From contig JAFKKF010000013.1 in assembly GCA_017305635.1 (NCBI GenBank), positions 62,001 through 126,000 of the forward strand: a stretch of 64,000 nucleotides of DNA, in the 5' to 3' direction. How positions within the stretch are numbered: the stretch's first letter is position 1; the number at the start of each line of letters is the position of its first letter. This document shows, piece after piece, positions 25,468 to 33,353 of the stretch. Both the position numbers and the translations under genes were made by a program. The DNA comes from Hyphomicrobiales bacterium. Its GTDB lineage: Bacteria; Pseudomonadota; Alphaproteobacteria; Rhizobiales; Kaistiaceae. The notes under the pieces were generated by a model, which worked only from the letters and a program-made list of their open reading frames with translations, did no database searches and had not been told where the DNA came from.

Positions 25468-26417
25468 GCGCGCGCCTCCCGCGGGTCGAGGGCCATGCGG
25501 GCGACGTCGGCTATCAGGTTGACCAGCACGAAGACCGCCGAGACGAGCAGGATCGCCGCCTGCAGGGTGACGTAGTCGCGCGACTGGATGGTGGAATACA
25601 TGAGGTAGCCGACGCCGGGCCAGGCGAAGACCACCTCGACGAACAGCGCGCCGCCGAAAAGGAAGCCGACCTGCAGGCCGGTGATGTTGATGGCGTCCGG
25701 CAGCACGTTGCGGAAGGCATGTACGACGACCTGCCGGTAGCGGGACAGCCCGCGCGCCCGCGCCGCCAGCACGTAGGGCTGGGTCAGCACTTCCAGCATG
25801 CTCGACCGCACGATGCGCGCGATGACGGCCATGGCGATGATCGAATTGGCGAAGGCCGGCAATATCAGGTAGCGCAGCACGCCGAATGGCCCGCTGTTAC
25901 CGGCGATCGAGCTCATGCCCATGGCCGGCAGCCAGTTCAGCTTGATCGCGAAAAGATAGATGAGGAGCAGGCCGACCCAGAAGACTGGGGCGCTTGCGCC
26001 CACCAACGTCACCAGCATCAACGCGCGATCGAGGAGCGAGCGGTGGTAGATGGCCGTGACCACGCCGATGAGGATGCCGAGGACGACGGCATATACGAGG
26101 CTGCCGGTAGTCAGGATCAGCGTGTTCTGAAGCTTCGGCAGGATGAGCGCCGCGACCGGGACGCGGAACTGCGTCGACATGCCGAAATCGCCACTCAGCG
26201 CCTTGCCGAGCCAGATGAAATATTGCTCGTAGAGCGGACGGTCGAGGCCCATCTCCTTGGTCACCGCGGCGACCGCCGCGGGGTTGGTCGATGCGACGCC
26301 GAGTACCGCCTGCACCGGGCCGCCCGGCACCAGCCGGAGGAGCAGGAAGGTCACGAGCGATACGCCGACCAATGTCGGGACCGCCATCGCAATGCGCTTC
26401 AGCGTATAGGAGATCAT
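25464..26417 (-). CDS. ABC importer permease, DppB-like
   Basis: The 317-residue permease starts with the typical DppB N-terminus (first hydrophobic segment at residues 9-30 with GVSLVTFLLLRLVPGGP) and has the EAA loop YVLAARARGLSRYRQVVVHA near residue 225. The start is at 26417, after an 88-base spacer that carries a strong hairpin behind the binding-protein gene. It completes a heterodimeric channel with the DppC-like subunit. Confidence 0.92.
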   Translation of the reverse strand: MISYTLKRIAMAVPTLVGVSLVTFLLLRLVPGGPVQAVLGVASTNPAAVAAVTKEMGLDRPLYEQYFIWLGKALSGDFGMSTQFRVPVAALILPKLQNTLILTTGSLVYAVVLGILIGVVTAIYHRSLLDRALMLVTLVGASAPVFWVGLLLIYLFAIKLNWLPAMGMSSIAGNSGPFGVLRYLILPAFANSIIAMAVIARIVRSSMLEVLTQPYVLAARARGLSRYRQVVVHAFRNVLPDAINITGLQVGFLFGGALFVEVVFAWPGVGYLMYSTIQSRDYVTLQAAILLVSAVFVLVNLIADVARMALDPREARA

Positions 26418-26452
26418 TGCAGCCAGCCCGTGCCTCGCTGTGGCGTTGGGAA

Positions 26453-26475
26453 CTCCGCGGCCAGAGGCCGCGGAG
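26453..26475 (-). promoter_or_regulatory. Intercistronic hairpin after binding-protein gene
   Basis: A perfect 10-bp stem (CTCCGCGGCC with GGCCGCGGAG) with a 3-base loop lies between the binding-protein stop and the DppB-like permease. No T run follows on the minus strand. It probably protects the binding-protein mRNA or partially attenuates read-through. Confidence 0.7.
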
Positions 26476-26505
26476 CATTCTTGGGGAGGAGAACCCGAGG
26501 GTCGA

Positions 26506-28218
26506 CTAGGACTTGACCCAAACCTTCTTGAAGTCCCACCACCAGTCCGGCGAGTGGACGAAGTTCATCACGTTCGGCGAGGTGACGACCGGAGCGAGGT
26601 CGTTCACGATCGGAACGACATACATCTCCTTGGCGTTCAGCGCGTCGACGGCCCGGTACTTGGCGAGCGCAACCTGCGGATCGAGGGCGGAGTTGGCCTC
26701 GTCCATCAGCGTGTCGAAGTCCTTGTTCATCTGGTGACCGACGTTGAGGCTCGACGTCGTGCGCAGCGGCAGGTTCGGCCAGTACATCGAGGTCATGCCC
26801 CAGGACATCTGGTTCATGCCGATGCCCCCGCCCATGCCGGCCGCCCAGGCGTGGAGGTAGCTGATCCACTCCATGGTCTCGAGCTTGATCTTGATGCCGA
26901 TCTTCGCCGCGTCGGCCGCGATCCACTCCGCCATCGGCACGGGGTCGATCTCACCCGAGCCGCCGGTCGGAATCTGGAAGGTCGTCTCGAAGCCGTCGGG
27001 GAAGCCTGCGTCGGCAAGGAGCTTCTTCGCCGCCGCCGGATCGTAGTCGGCATAGCCGGCATTGTCGCTCCAGGCCGGGCAGGTCCTGGTATTGATGCTG
27101 ATCGCCGGCAGGCAGGTGTCCTTGAGGAGCTGCTTGGCCATGCCGGCCCGGTTGATCGCCATGAAGAATGCCTGGCGCGCGCGCACGTCCTTGAAATACG
27201 GCTCGTTGGCGTTGAGCTGCAGGTACCAGAGGTGCGAGTTGGGCCGGGCGGTGATGACGAAGCCGGCATCCTTCAGGGACTGGAGCTCCTGCGCGGGCGG
27301 CGCGAAGATCATGTTCACTTCGCCTGCCCTGAGCGCGGCGACGCGGGTCGCCGAGTCCGGCAGCGCCTTGTAGACGATGCGATCCAGCTTCGCGAGGTTC
27401 GCCTTGTCCCAGTAGTTCGGGTTCTTGACGATGCTGAGCGTGTCGCCCGGCGTCTGGCTCTCGAACAGGAACGGACCGGTGCCGACCGGCGTCGCGGCGA
27501 CGCCGGCATTGCCCGAATCCTTCCACACCTTCGGGCTCGCCATGCCCATCGTGCCGAGACCGGCCTCGGGCATCGCGCTGACGAACTGCGAGAAAGGCTT
27601 CGCCAGCTCGAAGACCACGGTCTGCGGGTCCGGCGCATGCATCTTCTGCAGCCCGGTCGGGTCCCAGTACCAAGAGCGGATGGCCGCCATGGTCGGATCG
27701 AACTGCGGCGCGTTGGTGCCGCCCGACTTGGTCTGGTCCCACTGGCGCGCGACGTTCCACATCACCGCGTCGGCATCGAAGGGCGTGCCGTCGGTGAAGC
27801 TGATGCCGGAACGGAGATGGAAGGTGTAGGTCTTGCCGTCGTCCGAGCGTTCGATCTTCTCGGTGATGCCGGGAATGTCGGCGCCGGTCAGGCCTTCCGG
27901 ATTGTTCATCTCGCGGTTCGCGAGGTTCTCATAGATCTGGTAGAGGCAGGTGCGCCAGGTGACGGCGCCGGTGCCGAGCGCGGGATCGAGGACGTCCCAG
28001 TTCGATTCCTGGCCTACGACGAGGGTGCCACCGGATCCCTCACCTTGCGGCCCGGAGACCGGGAAGGCCCCCGACTCTTCCGCCGAAGCCGTCGCCTCGA
28101 GAAGCGACCCGACGACCGACGCGCTGACACCCAGCGCGACCGCGCGCTGCATGAAGGCGCGGCGGGAAATCTTGCCCTTCACGAGGTCCGTGAGGGCGTC
28201 ATTCAGCTTGTTGGTCAT
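26506..28218 (-). CDS. Peptide/opine-type periplasmic binding protein
   Basis: The 570-residue family 5 binding protein (DppA/OppA type) belongs to the operon's importer. A Tat-type signal (SRRAFMQRAVALG, residues 18-30) precedes a mature domain with the family landmarks GIPFxP-like ISFTDGTPFDADAVMWN (near residue 120) and ATPVGTGPFLFE (near residue 230). ATG 28218 follows GGGGGAA; an upstream TTG is rejected. It is the first gene of the nine-gene operon and divergent from the IclR gene. The ligand is unknown; amidase, cyclase and ThDP genes downstream suggest an amide. Confidence 0.92.
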   Translation of the reverse strand: MTNKLNDALTDLVKGKISRRAFMQRAVALGVSASVVGSLLEATASAEESGAFPVSGPQGEGSGGTLVVGQESNWDVLDPALGTGAVTWRTCLYQIYENLANREMNNPEGLTGADIPGITEKIERSDDGKTYTFHLRSGISFTDGTPFDADAVMWNVARQWDQTKSGGTNAPQFDPTMAAIRSWYWDPTGLQKMHAPDPQTVVFELAKPFSQFVSAMPEAGLGTMGMASPKVWKDSGNAGVAATPVGTGPFLFESQTPGDTLSIVKNPNYWDKANLAKLDRIVYKALPDSATRVAALRAGEVNMIFAPPAQELQSLKDAGFVITARPNSHLWYLQLNANEPYFKDVRARQAFFMAINRAGMAKQLLKDTCLPAISINTRTCPAWSDNAGYADYDPAAAKKLLADAGFPDGFETTFQIPTGGSGEIDPVPMAEWIAADAAKIGIKIKLETMEWISYLHAWAAGMGGGIGMNQMSWGMTSMYWPNLPLRTTSSLNVGHQMNKDFDTLMDEANSALDPQVALAKYRAVDALNAKEMYVVPIVNDLAPVVTSPNVMNFVHSPDWWWDFKKVWVKS

Positions 28219-28474
28219 TGTCAATTCCCCCTTTCCTTGAACCCGAACGGTGATAGACTCTCACCTAATGATCGCTACGCTCACTAGATGATTTGATTAG
28301 ACAGTATACATGCTACATATTGCGCCGGCTTTGGCAAGAACTGTTAAAAGGCAATGCCCGCGAAAAATTTGGTCCTCACCCTGAGGGTGCGCCGCGAGCC
28401 GCTGTCTCCCGAGCACGGGTCATGCCATATCGACGCGCGAGGCTTGGCTTTCCTTTCCGATCGACCATCCGCCC
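28219..28474. promoter_or_regulatory. Divergent promoter region, binding-protein operon / iclR
   Basis: This 256-base stretch is notably AT-richer near 28255-28350 than the neighbouring genes. It contains the imperfect palindrome AGTATACATGCT (28305-28316), a candidate regulator site. At 28371-28386 lies GGTCCTCACCCTGAGG, similar to a short intergenic repeat seen again in reverse at 47374-47389. No small gene is evident. Confidence 0.5.
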
Positions 28475-29272
28475 ATGCGCATCCTTGACCGCCTGACATC
28501 CATCCTCGATGCCGTCGTGGACCAGTCGGAGCCGGCTACACCAGCTTCCGTCGCCCGGCGCGTCGATCTCCCCCTCCCCACGGTGAGCCGGCTCATGCGG
28601 CAGCTCGCCAAGGCGCGCTTCCTCGAGGCGGACGAGCGCACCAACATCTTCCTGCTCGGTTCGCGCATCCTGGAGCTCGGCTACGCCGCCCGTCCGACGC
28701 GCATGGTCGGCAGCATCGTTCCCGAGATGGAGCGCATCCGGGACGCGACCGGCGAAACCGTTTCCCTGCATGTGCGGTCGGACGACAAGCGGGTCTGCGT
28801 CGCCGAGGTGCAGAGCTTCAATTCCGTGCGCCGCGTCGTGCCCGTGGGACTGATCGTGCCGCTCCATTTCGGCGCTACCGGGCAGGTGCTTCTCGCCGCC
28901 CTCTCGCCGGCCGCGCTCGCCGGCTACGTCCGCGCGCACGTCAAGGATGCCAGCGCCGCCCGCACGCTCGTCACGATCGTCGAGACGGTGCGCTCGCGGG
29001 GCTGGGCCATGGCGGTCGATTCGTGGGTCGAGGGGCTCTCCGGGCTCGCCGTGCCGGTCAGCGACGGCGAGCAGATCGTCGCCTCGCTCGCGATCTCGGG
29101 CCCGAGCACCCGCTGGACGCCCGAAGCCATGCAGCGGAGGCTCGACGTCGTGCTCGCCGGCGCCCGCGCGGCGACCCAGCGGCTCAGCGGCCGCACCAGC
29201 GAGATCGACGCGACGCCCCGCCCCCGGCTGCAGAAACAGGACAGGCAAAGTGGCGAACAGACTGGCGAATAA
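28475..29272 (+). CDS. IclR-family transcriptional regulator
   Basis: The 265-residue regulator has an N-terminal winged helix (residues 1-65; PASVARRVDLPLPTVSRLMRQL) and an IclR effector domain (from about residue 80), which usually binds a small organic acid or aromatic. The last 25 residues are a hydrophilic tail. It is divergent from the nine-gene importer operon and overlaps the SDR gene by 23 bases, so it probably senses the imported compound or a breakdown product and controls both sides. Confidence 0.9.
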   Translation: MRILDRLTSILDAVVDQSEPATPASVARRVDLPLPTVSRLMRQLAKARFLEADERTNIFLLGSRILELGYAARPTRMVGSIVPEMERIRDATGETVSLHVRSDDKRVCVAEVQSFNSVRRVVPVGLIVPLHFGATGQVLLAALSPAALAGYVRAHVKDASAARTLVTIVETVRSRGWAMAVDSWVEGLSGLAVPVSDGEQIVASLAISGPSTRWTPEAMQRRLDVVLAGARAATQRLSGRTSEIDATPRPRLQKQDRQSGEQTGE

Positions 29273-30044
29273 AGTCGTACTCGTTTTCGGTGCCGGCTCT
29301 TCCGGCCCCGGCTGGGGCAATGGGAAGGCCGCCGCCGTGCTCTATGCCCGCGAGGGCGCCGCCGTGGTGGCAGTCGACATTGCGCGCGGCGCCGCCGAGG
29401 AGACGGTGGAGATCATCCGGAGCGAAGGCGGAACCGGCGCGGCGACCACCGCCGACATCACCAGCGAGATCGACGTGGAAGCGGCGGTTGCGTTTGCGCT
29501 GGAGCGCTTCGGCCGCATCGACATCCTCCACAACAATGTCGGCATGACCGAAATGGCCGAGCTCGACCAGGTCAGCCTCGACAGCTGGCATCGCGGCATC
29601 GACCTCAACCTGACCGGCGCCTTCCTCGCCTGCCGCGCCGTCGTGCCCAGGATGAAGGCGGCGGGCGGCGGCGCCATCGTCAATGTCAGCTCCCTCGCCT
29701 CCATGCAGGTCAACAATTACCCCTACTATCCGTATCTGACCGCCAAGGCCGGGCTGAACCACTTCACCCGCGCCATTGCCGTGCGCCATGCGCCGGACGG
29801 GATCCGCGCCAATGCCGTGCTCCCCGGCGTCATCGACACGCCGCTGGTCCGGAACCAGATTGCCGGTCGTTTCAAGGACGAGGCCGAGATGCTGAAGGCG
29901 CGCAATGCCGCGAGCCCCATGGGCCGCATGGGCACGGCCTGGGACGTCGCCCACGCCGCCCTCTTCCTCGCCTCGGACGAGGCGGGCTACATCACCGGCG
30001 TCTGCCTGCCGGTTGACGGCGGCAAGAGCTGCGCGGGGCGCTGA
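29250..30044 (+). CDS. Short-chain dehydrogenase/reductase
   Basis: The 264-residue classical SDR has the nucleotide loop GAGSSGPGWGNG (near residue 14), HNNVG (near 90), the catalytic Ser in NVSSLAS and the YLTAKAG Tyr-Lys pair (near 165). The longer cofactor loop with extra Gly/Trp is a variant. The start GTG 29250 lies inside the iclR 3' end, and the stop overlaps the SMP-30 start (TGATG), so the three genes are coupled. The substrate is unknown; an alcohol or hydroxyacid from the imported compound is likely. Confidence 0.87.
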   Translation: MANRLANKVVLVFGAGSSGPGWGNGKAAAVLYAREGAAVVAVDIARGAAEETVEIIRSEGGTGAATTADITSEIDVEAAVAFALERFGRIDILHNNVGMTEMAELDQVSLDSWHRGIDLNLTGAFLACRAVVPRMKAAGGGAIVNVSSLASMQVNNYPYYPYLTAKAGLNHFTRAIAVRHAPDGIRANAVLPGVIDTPLVRNQIAGRFKDEAEMLKARNAASPMGRMGTAWDVAHAALFLASDEAGYITGVCLPVDGGKSCAGR

Positions 30045-30952
30045 TGTTCGATCCTCCGAAGCCGGTCGCCAGCGAAGTCTTCGCCACCCTGCCGGCGAAG
30101 TATCGCAAGCCCCGCCGCACCGCCTGGGCCGATGCCAACCATTCGGGCGCCGAGCTCGATTGCTACATCGAGGGGCCCGCCTTCGACCGCGACGGCAATC
30201 TCTATTTCGTCGACATTCCCTTCGGCCGCATCTTCCGCGCCTCGCCCTCAGGCGCGATCGATCTCGTCGCCGAATATGACGGCGAGCCGAACGGCCTCAA
30301 GGTCCATCCCGACGGGCGCATCTTCGTTGCCGACTACCGCAACGGCGTGCTCGTCCTCGACCCGGCGACCGGCAAGGTCACGCCGGTCGTCGACCGTTTC
30401 CGCAGCGAGCGCTTCAAGGGCGTCAACGACCTCTTCATCGCCGATGACGGCACGATCTATTTCACCGACCAGGGCCAGACCGGCCTGCACGACCCGACCG
30501 GCCGCGTCTTCCGCCTGACGTCCGCGGGCAGCCTGCAGCTCTTCCTCGGCGGCATCCCGAGCCCCAACGGCCTTTCGCTCAACGCGGACGGGACGGCGCT
30601 CTACATCGCCGTGACGCGTGCCAATGCGATATGGCGCGCACCGATCCTCGCCGACGGCACGACCACCAAGGTCGGCCTCTTCATCCAGCTCTCCGGCGGC
30701 ATCGGTCCCGACGGCATGGCGGTGGACGAGGAAGGCGGCGTCGTCGTCGCCCATGTCGGCCTCGGCGTCACCTGGCGCTTCGACGCCATGGGCCGGCCGA
30801 CCCACCGGATCGACGCCATCGTCGGACAGCGCCCGACCAACGTCGCCTTCGGCGGCGCCGACGGTCGGACACTGTTCATGACGGAATCGACGACGGGCTC
30901 GATCCTCACGGCGCGATTGCCGGTGGCGGGGCGACGGACCCTGCCCGGCTGA
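30044..30952 (+). CDS. SMP-30/gluconolactonase-family hydrolase
   Basis: The 302-residue six-bladed beta-propeller belongs to the SMP-30/gluconolactonase/regucalcin family of metal-dependent lactonases. Family landmarks include EGPAFDRDGNLYFVD (metal Glu, near residue 45), FKGVNDLFIADDGTIYFTD (Asn/Asp, near 130) and PNGLSLNADGTALYIA (near 175). The N-terminal PKPVASEVFATLP and YRKP resemble lactonases acting on cyclic esters. It would open a lactone produced by the coupled SDR. Confidence 0.88.
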   Translation: MFDPPKPVASEVFATLPAKYRKPRRTAWADANHSGAELDCYIEGPAFDRDGNLYFVDIPFGRIFRASPSGAIDLVAEYDGEPNGLKVHPDGRIFVADYRNGVLVLDPATGKVTPVVDRFRSERFKGVNDLFIADDGTIYFTDQGQTGLHDPTGRVFRLTSAGSLQLFLGGIPSPNGLSLNADGTALYIAVTRANAIWRAPILADGTTTKVGLFIQLSGGIGPDGMAVDEEGGVVVAHVGLGVTWRFDAMGRPTHRIDAIVGQRPTNVAFGGADGRTLFMTESTTGSILTARLPVAGRRTLPG

Positions 30953-31014
30953 TCCGGCACGCAGCGGACTGATCGCAGGGGCCTTGACGTCCCGGTTCAG
31001 TTTTGCTTGCTTTG

Positions 31015-31028
31015 TTGGATCGATCTAA
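31015..31028. promoter_or_regulatory. LacI-type operator candidate
   Basis: TTGGATCGATCTAA is a near-perfect palindrome with the central CG typical of LacI-family sites. It is located about 38 bases before the lacI-type gene and about 25 bases after a TTGACG element (30984). This suggests autoregulation and control of the importer genes downstream. Confidence 0.5.
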
Positions 31029-31065
31029 CGGCTCCCTCTCAGGAGAGGCTGGAATACCAGGGACC

Positions 31066-32106
31066 ATGGGGCGAGATATTTCGATCGATCCGATGCCTCG
31101 CAGCCTGACCCTCAAGGATATCGCCAGGCATGCGGGCGTATCCCGGGCGACGGTTTCGCTCGTCATCCGCAACAGCCCGCGCGTAGCGAAGGAGACGCGC
31201 TCCCGGGTCCAGTCCTCGATCGCAGCGCTCGGCTATGTCTATGATCGCGCCGCCGCCAATCTCCGCAGCCGCACCACCCACACGATCGGCCTGGTCGTCT
31301 GCGAGATCACCAATCCCTTCTATGCCGAGCTCACCGCCGGCATCGACGAGGTGCTGGATCGCGCCGGCTTCGTCGCCTTCCTCGCCAACACGGCCGAGTC
31401 GCCCGAGCGGCAGGATCGCTTCATCAGCCGCATGCGCGAGCACAAGGTCGACGGCCTTCTTCTCAGCCCGGCCGAGGGCACCGACCCGTCCATCGTCGAC
31501 GACATGCATCGCCTCGGCCTGCCGGTGGTGGAGATGCTGCGGCATCTCGGCGGCAAGAATGCCGACCATGTCGGCGTCGACTTCCGGCTCGGCATGACGC
31601 TCGCCGCGGAGCACCTGATCCGCCTCGGCCACAAGCGCATCGCCTTCGTAGGCGGCGGCCGCCGCGCCTCGCCGTCCCGCGACCGTGCCGCCGCCTACCG
31701 CCAGACGCTCGCCCGCTACGGCCTGGCCGCCGGCCCCGTCATCGACTGCATGCCGACGCGCGAGGAAGGCGCTCGCGCCGTCGGCCGCCTGCTCGAGGGC
31801 GACCGTCCCACCGCGGTGCTCTGCTACAACGACATCTGCGCCTTCGGCGTCATGCTCGGCCTTGCCGACCGCGGCCTGACGCCCGGCCGCGACATGGCGG
31901 TCATCGGCTTCGACAACATCGCCGAGGCCGCCCTCTACCGGCCCGCGCTCACCACCGTCGCCGTCGGTGGGCGCCTGATCGGCCAGGAGGCCGCGAACCT
32001 CCTGCTCCGCCGCATCAAGGCGCCGGACGGCGCGCCGGAAATGATCGTCATGCCGCCGAAGCTCATCGTCCGTTCAAGCTGCGGAGCGCGGCCCAACCAT
32101 CACTGA
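31066..32106 (+). CDS. LacI-family transcriptional regulator
   Basis: The 346-residue repressor has the helix-turn-helix LKDIARHAGVSRATVSLVIR near residues 14-35, the hinge with LRSRTTHTIGLVV, and a periplasmic-binding-like effector domain. The start could be 31066 or 31093 (MPRSLTL); the first has AGGGA close by. It lies directly upstream of a ribose-type importer and is separated from it by a short GCCGGC repeat hairpin (32126-32142). It probably represses its own operon until a sugar binds. Confidence 0.9.
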   Translation: MGRDISIDPMPRSLTLKDIARHAGVSRATVSLVIRNSPRVAKETRSRVQSSIAALGYVYDRAAANLRSRTTHTIGLVVCEITNPFYAELTAGIDEVLDRAGFVAFLANTAESPERQDRFISRMREHKVDGLLLSPAEGTDPSIVDDMHRLGLPVVEMLRHLGGKNADHVGVDFRLGMTLAAEHLIRLGHKRIAFVGGGRRASPSRDRAAAYRQTLARYGLAAGPVIDCMPTREEGARAVGRLLEGDRPTAVLCYNDICAFGVMLGLADRGLTPGRDMAVIGFDNIAEAALYRPALTTVAVGGRLIGQEAANLLLRRIKAPDGAPEMIVMPPKLIVRSSCGARPNHH

Positions 32107-32164
32107 GCGGAAACTGAACCAAATCGCCGGCAAGAGGCCGGCCAAAACAGGGAGGAAGCAAGAA

Positions 32165-33280
32165 ATGATCAACGTCGGAAAGAAGACACTGCTAACGGGA
32201 TCGGCGATTGCGGTTGCCGCGCTCCTCGGCATGGCCTCCGCCCGCGCGGACGACGCGCAGGTGGTCGCCGACGCCAAGGCGGCGGTGCAGAAATATGCCG
32301 GCCCGCAGACGACGTGGGAAGGGCCGACCGCGGCGCCGAAGCCCGAAAAGGGCAAGAAGGTCGTCTTCCTGTCGGGCGACGAGCAGAATGACATCTCCCA
32401 CCTCTACGGCGTCTACATCAAGGAAGCCGGCGAGAAGCTCGGCTGGGACGTGACCATCATCGACGGCAAGGGCAGCCCGACCTCGTGGCTCGCCGGCATG
32501 AACCAGGCGATCGCGCTGAAGCCTGACGGCATCGCCATGTTCGCCGACGCGGCGAGCCTGCAGGACCCGATCAAGGCCGGCGTCGCGCAGGGGATCAAGT
32601 TCGTCGGCCTGCATGCCGCCGGCTATCCCGGCCCGCAGCCCGACATCAACCTCTTCGTCAATATCCAGGAGGACCCGGTCGAGATCGGCAAGGCGGAAGC
32701 CGCCTGGGTGATCGCCGATTCCGACGGCAAGGCCAATGTCGTGATCCTCAGCCACAACGAATATGCCATCGCCGAGGTCAAATCGATGGCGACCAAGAAA
32801 GAGATCGAGAAGTGCGCCGGCTGCAAGGTGCTCGACTACGTCAACTCGCCGGCCTCGGAAGCAGCGCAGCGCCAGCCGCAGCTGACCACCAGCTGGATCC
32901 AGCGCTTCGGCACGCCGCTCTACGCGACCTCGGTCGGCGACAATGACTGGGACTTTGCCGTGCCGGTGCTCCGCCAAGGCGGCATCGACCCGAGCCAGGT
33001 GAAGCTGATCGCGGCAGACGGCAACCGCTCCGCCTATGACCGCATCCGCAAAGGCGACCAGTACCAGGTGGTGACGGTGTCCGAGCCGATCGAGCTGCAG
33101 GCGTACCAGGCGATCGACGAACTCAACCGCGCCTTCCACGGGGAGAAGCCGAGCGGCTTCGTCCAGCCTCCGTTCCTGGTCACCAAGGACAATATCCACC
33201 AGGAAGGCGGCGACCAGAACACCTTCATCCCGTCCAACGACTACAAGAAGCACTACCTCGCGATCTGGGGCGTGCAGTAG
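32165..33280 (+). CDS. Ribose-type periplasmic sugar-binding protein
   Basis: The 371-residue type I periplasmic binding protein (RbsB-like group) has a Sec signal peptide (residues 1-28, cleavage after ASARA) and the two-lobe fold pattern KVVFLSGD...GVYIKEAGEKLGWDV and PDGIAMFADAASLQDPIKAG. The two Cys residues in EKCAGCKV (near residue 220) may form a disulfide, which is unusual for RbsB. GGGAGGAAG precedes ATG 32165. It is followed by a strong hairpin and then the ATPase and permease genes. Substrate unknown. Confidence 0.92.
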   Translation: MINVGKKTLLTGSAIAVAALLGMASARADDAQVVADAKAAVQKYAGPQTTWEGPTAAPKPEKGKKVVFLSGDEQNDISHLYGVYIKEAGEKLGWDVTIIDGKGSPTSWLAGMNQAIALKPDGIAMFADAASLQDPIKAGVAQGIKFVGLHAAGYPGPQPDINLFVNIQEDPVEIGKAEAAWVIADSDGKANVVILSHNEYAIAEVKSMATKKEIEKCAGCKVLDYVNSPASEAAQRQPQLTTSWIQRFGTPLYATSVGDNDWDFAVPVLRQGGIDPSQVKLIAADGNRSAYDRIRKGDQYQVVTVSEPIELQAYQAIDELNRAFHGEKPSGFVQPPFLVTKDNIHQEGGDQNTFIPSNDYKKHYLAIWGVQ

Positions 33281-33293
33281 CATCCTGACCAGA

Positions 33294-33318
33294 TCCCGGC
33301 CGGAAGCGCCGGCCGGGA
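33294..33318 (+). promoter_or_regulatory. Intercistronic hairpin after binding-protein gene
   Basis: A perfect 10-bp stem (TCCCGGCCGG with CCGGCCGGGA) with a 5-base loop begins 13 bases after the binding-protein stop. No T run follows, so it is more likely an RNA stabiliser or attenuator than a full terminator. Confidence 0.7.
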
Positions 33319-33353
33319 CTCAGTCGCAGGAGCAAATCGGGAGCGCCTTGCCG

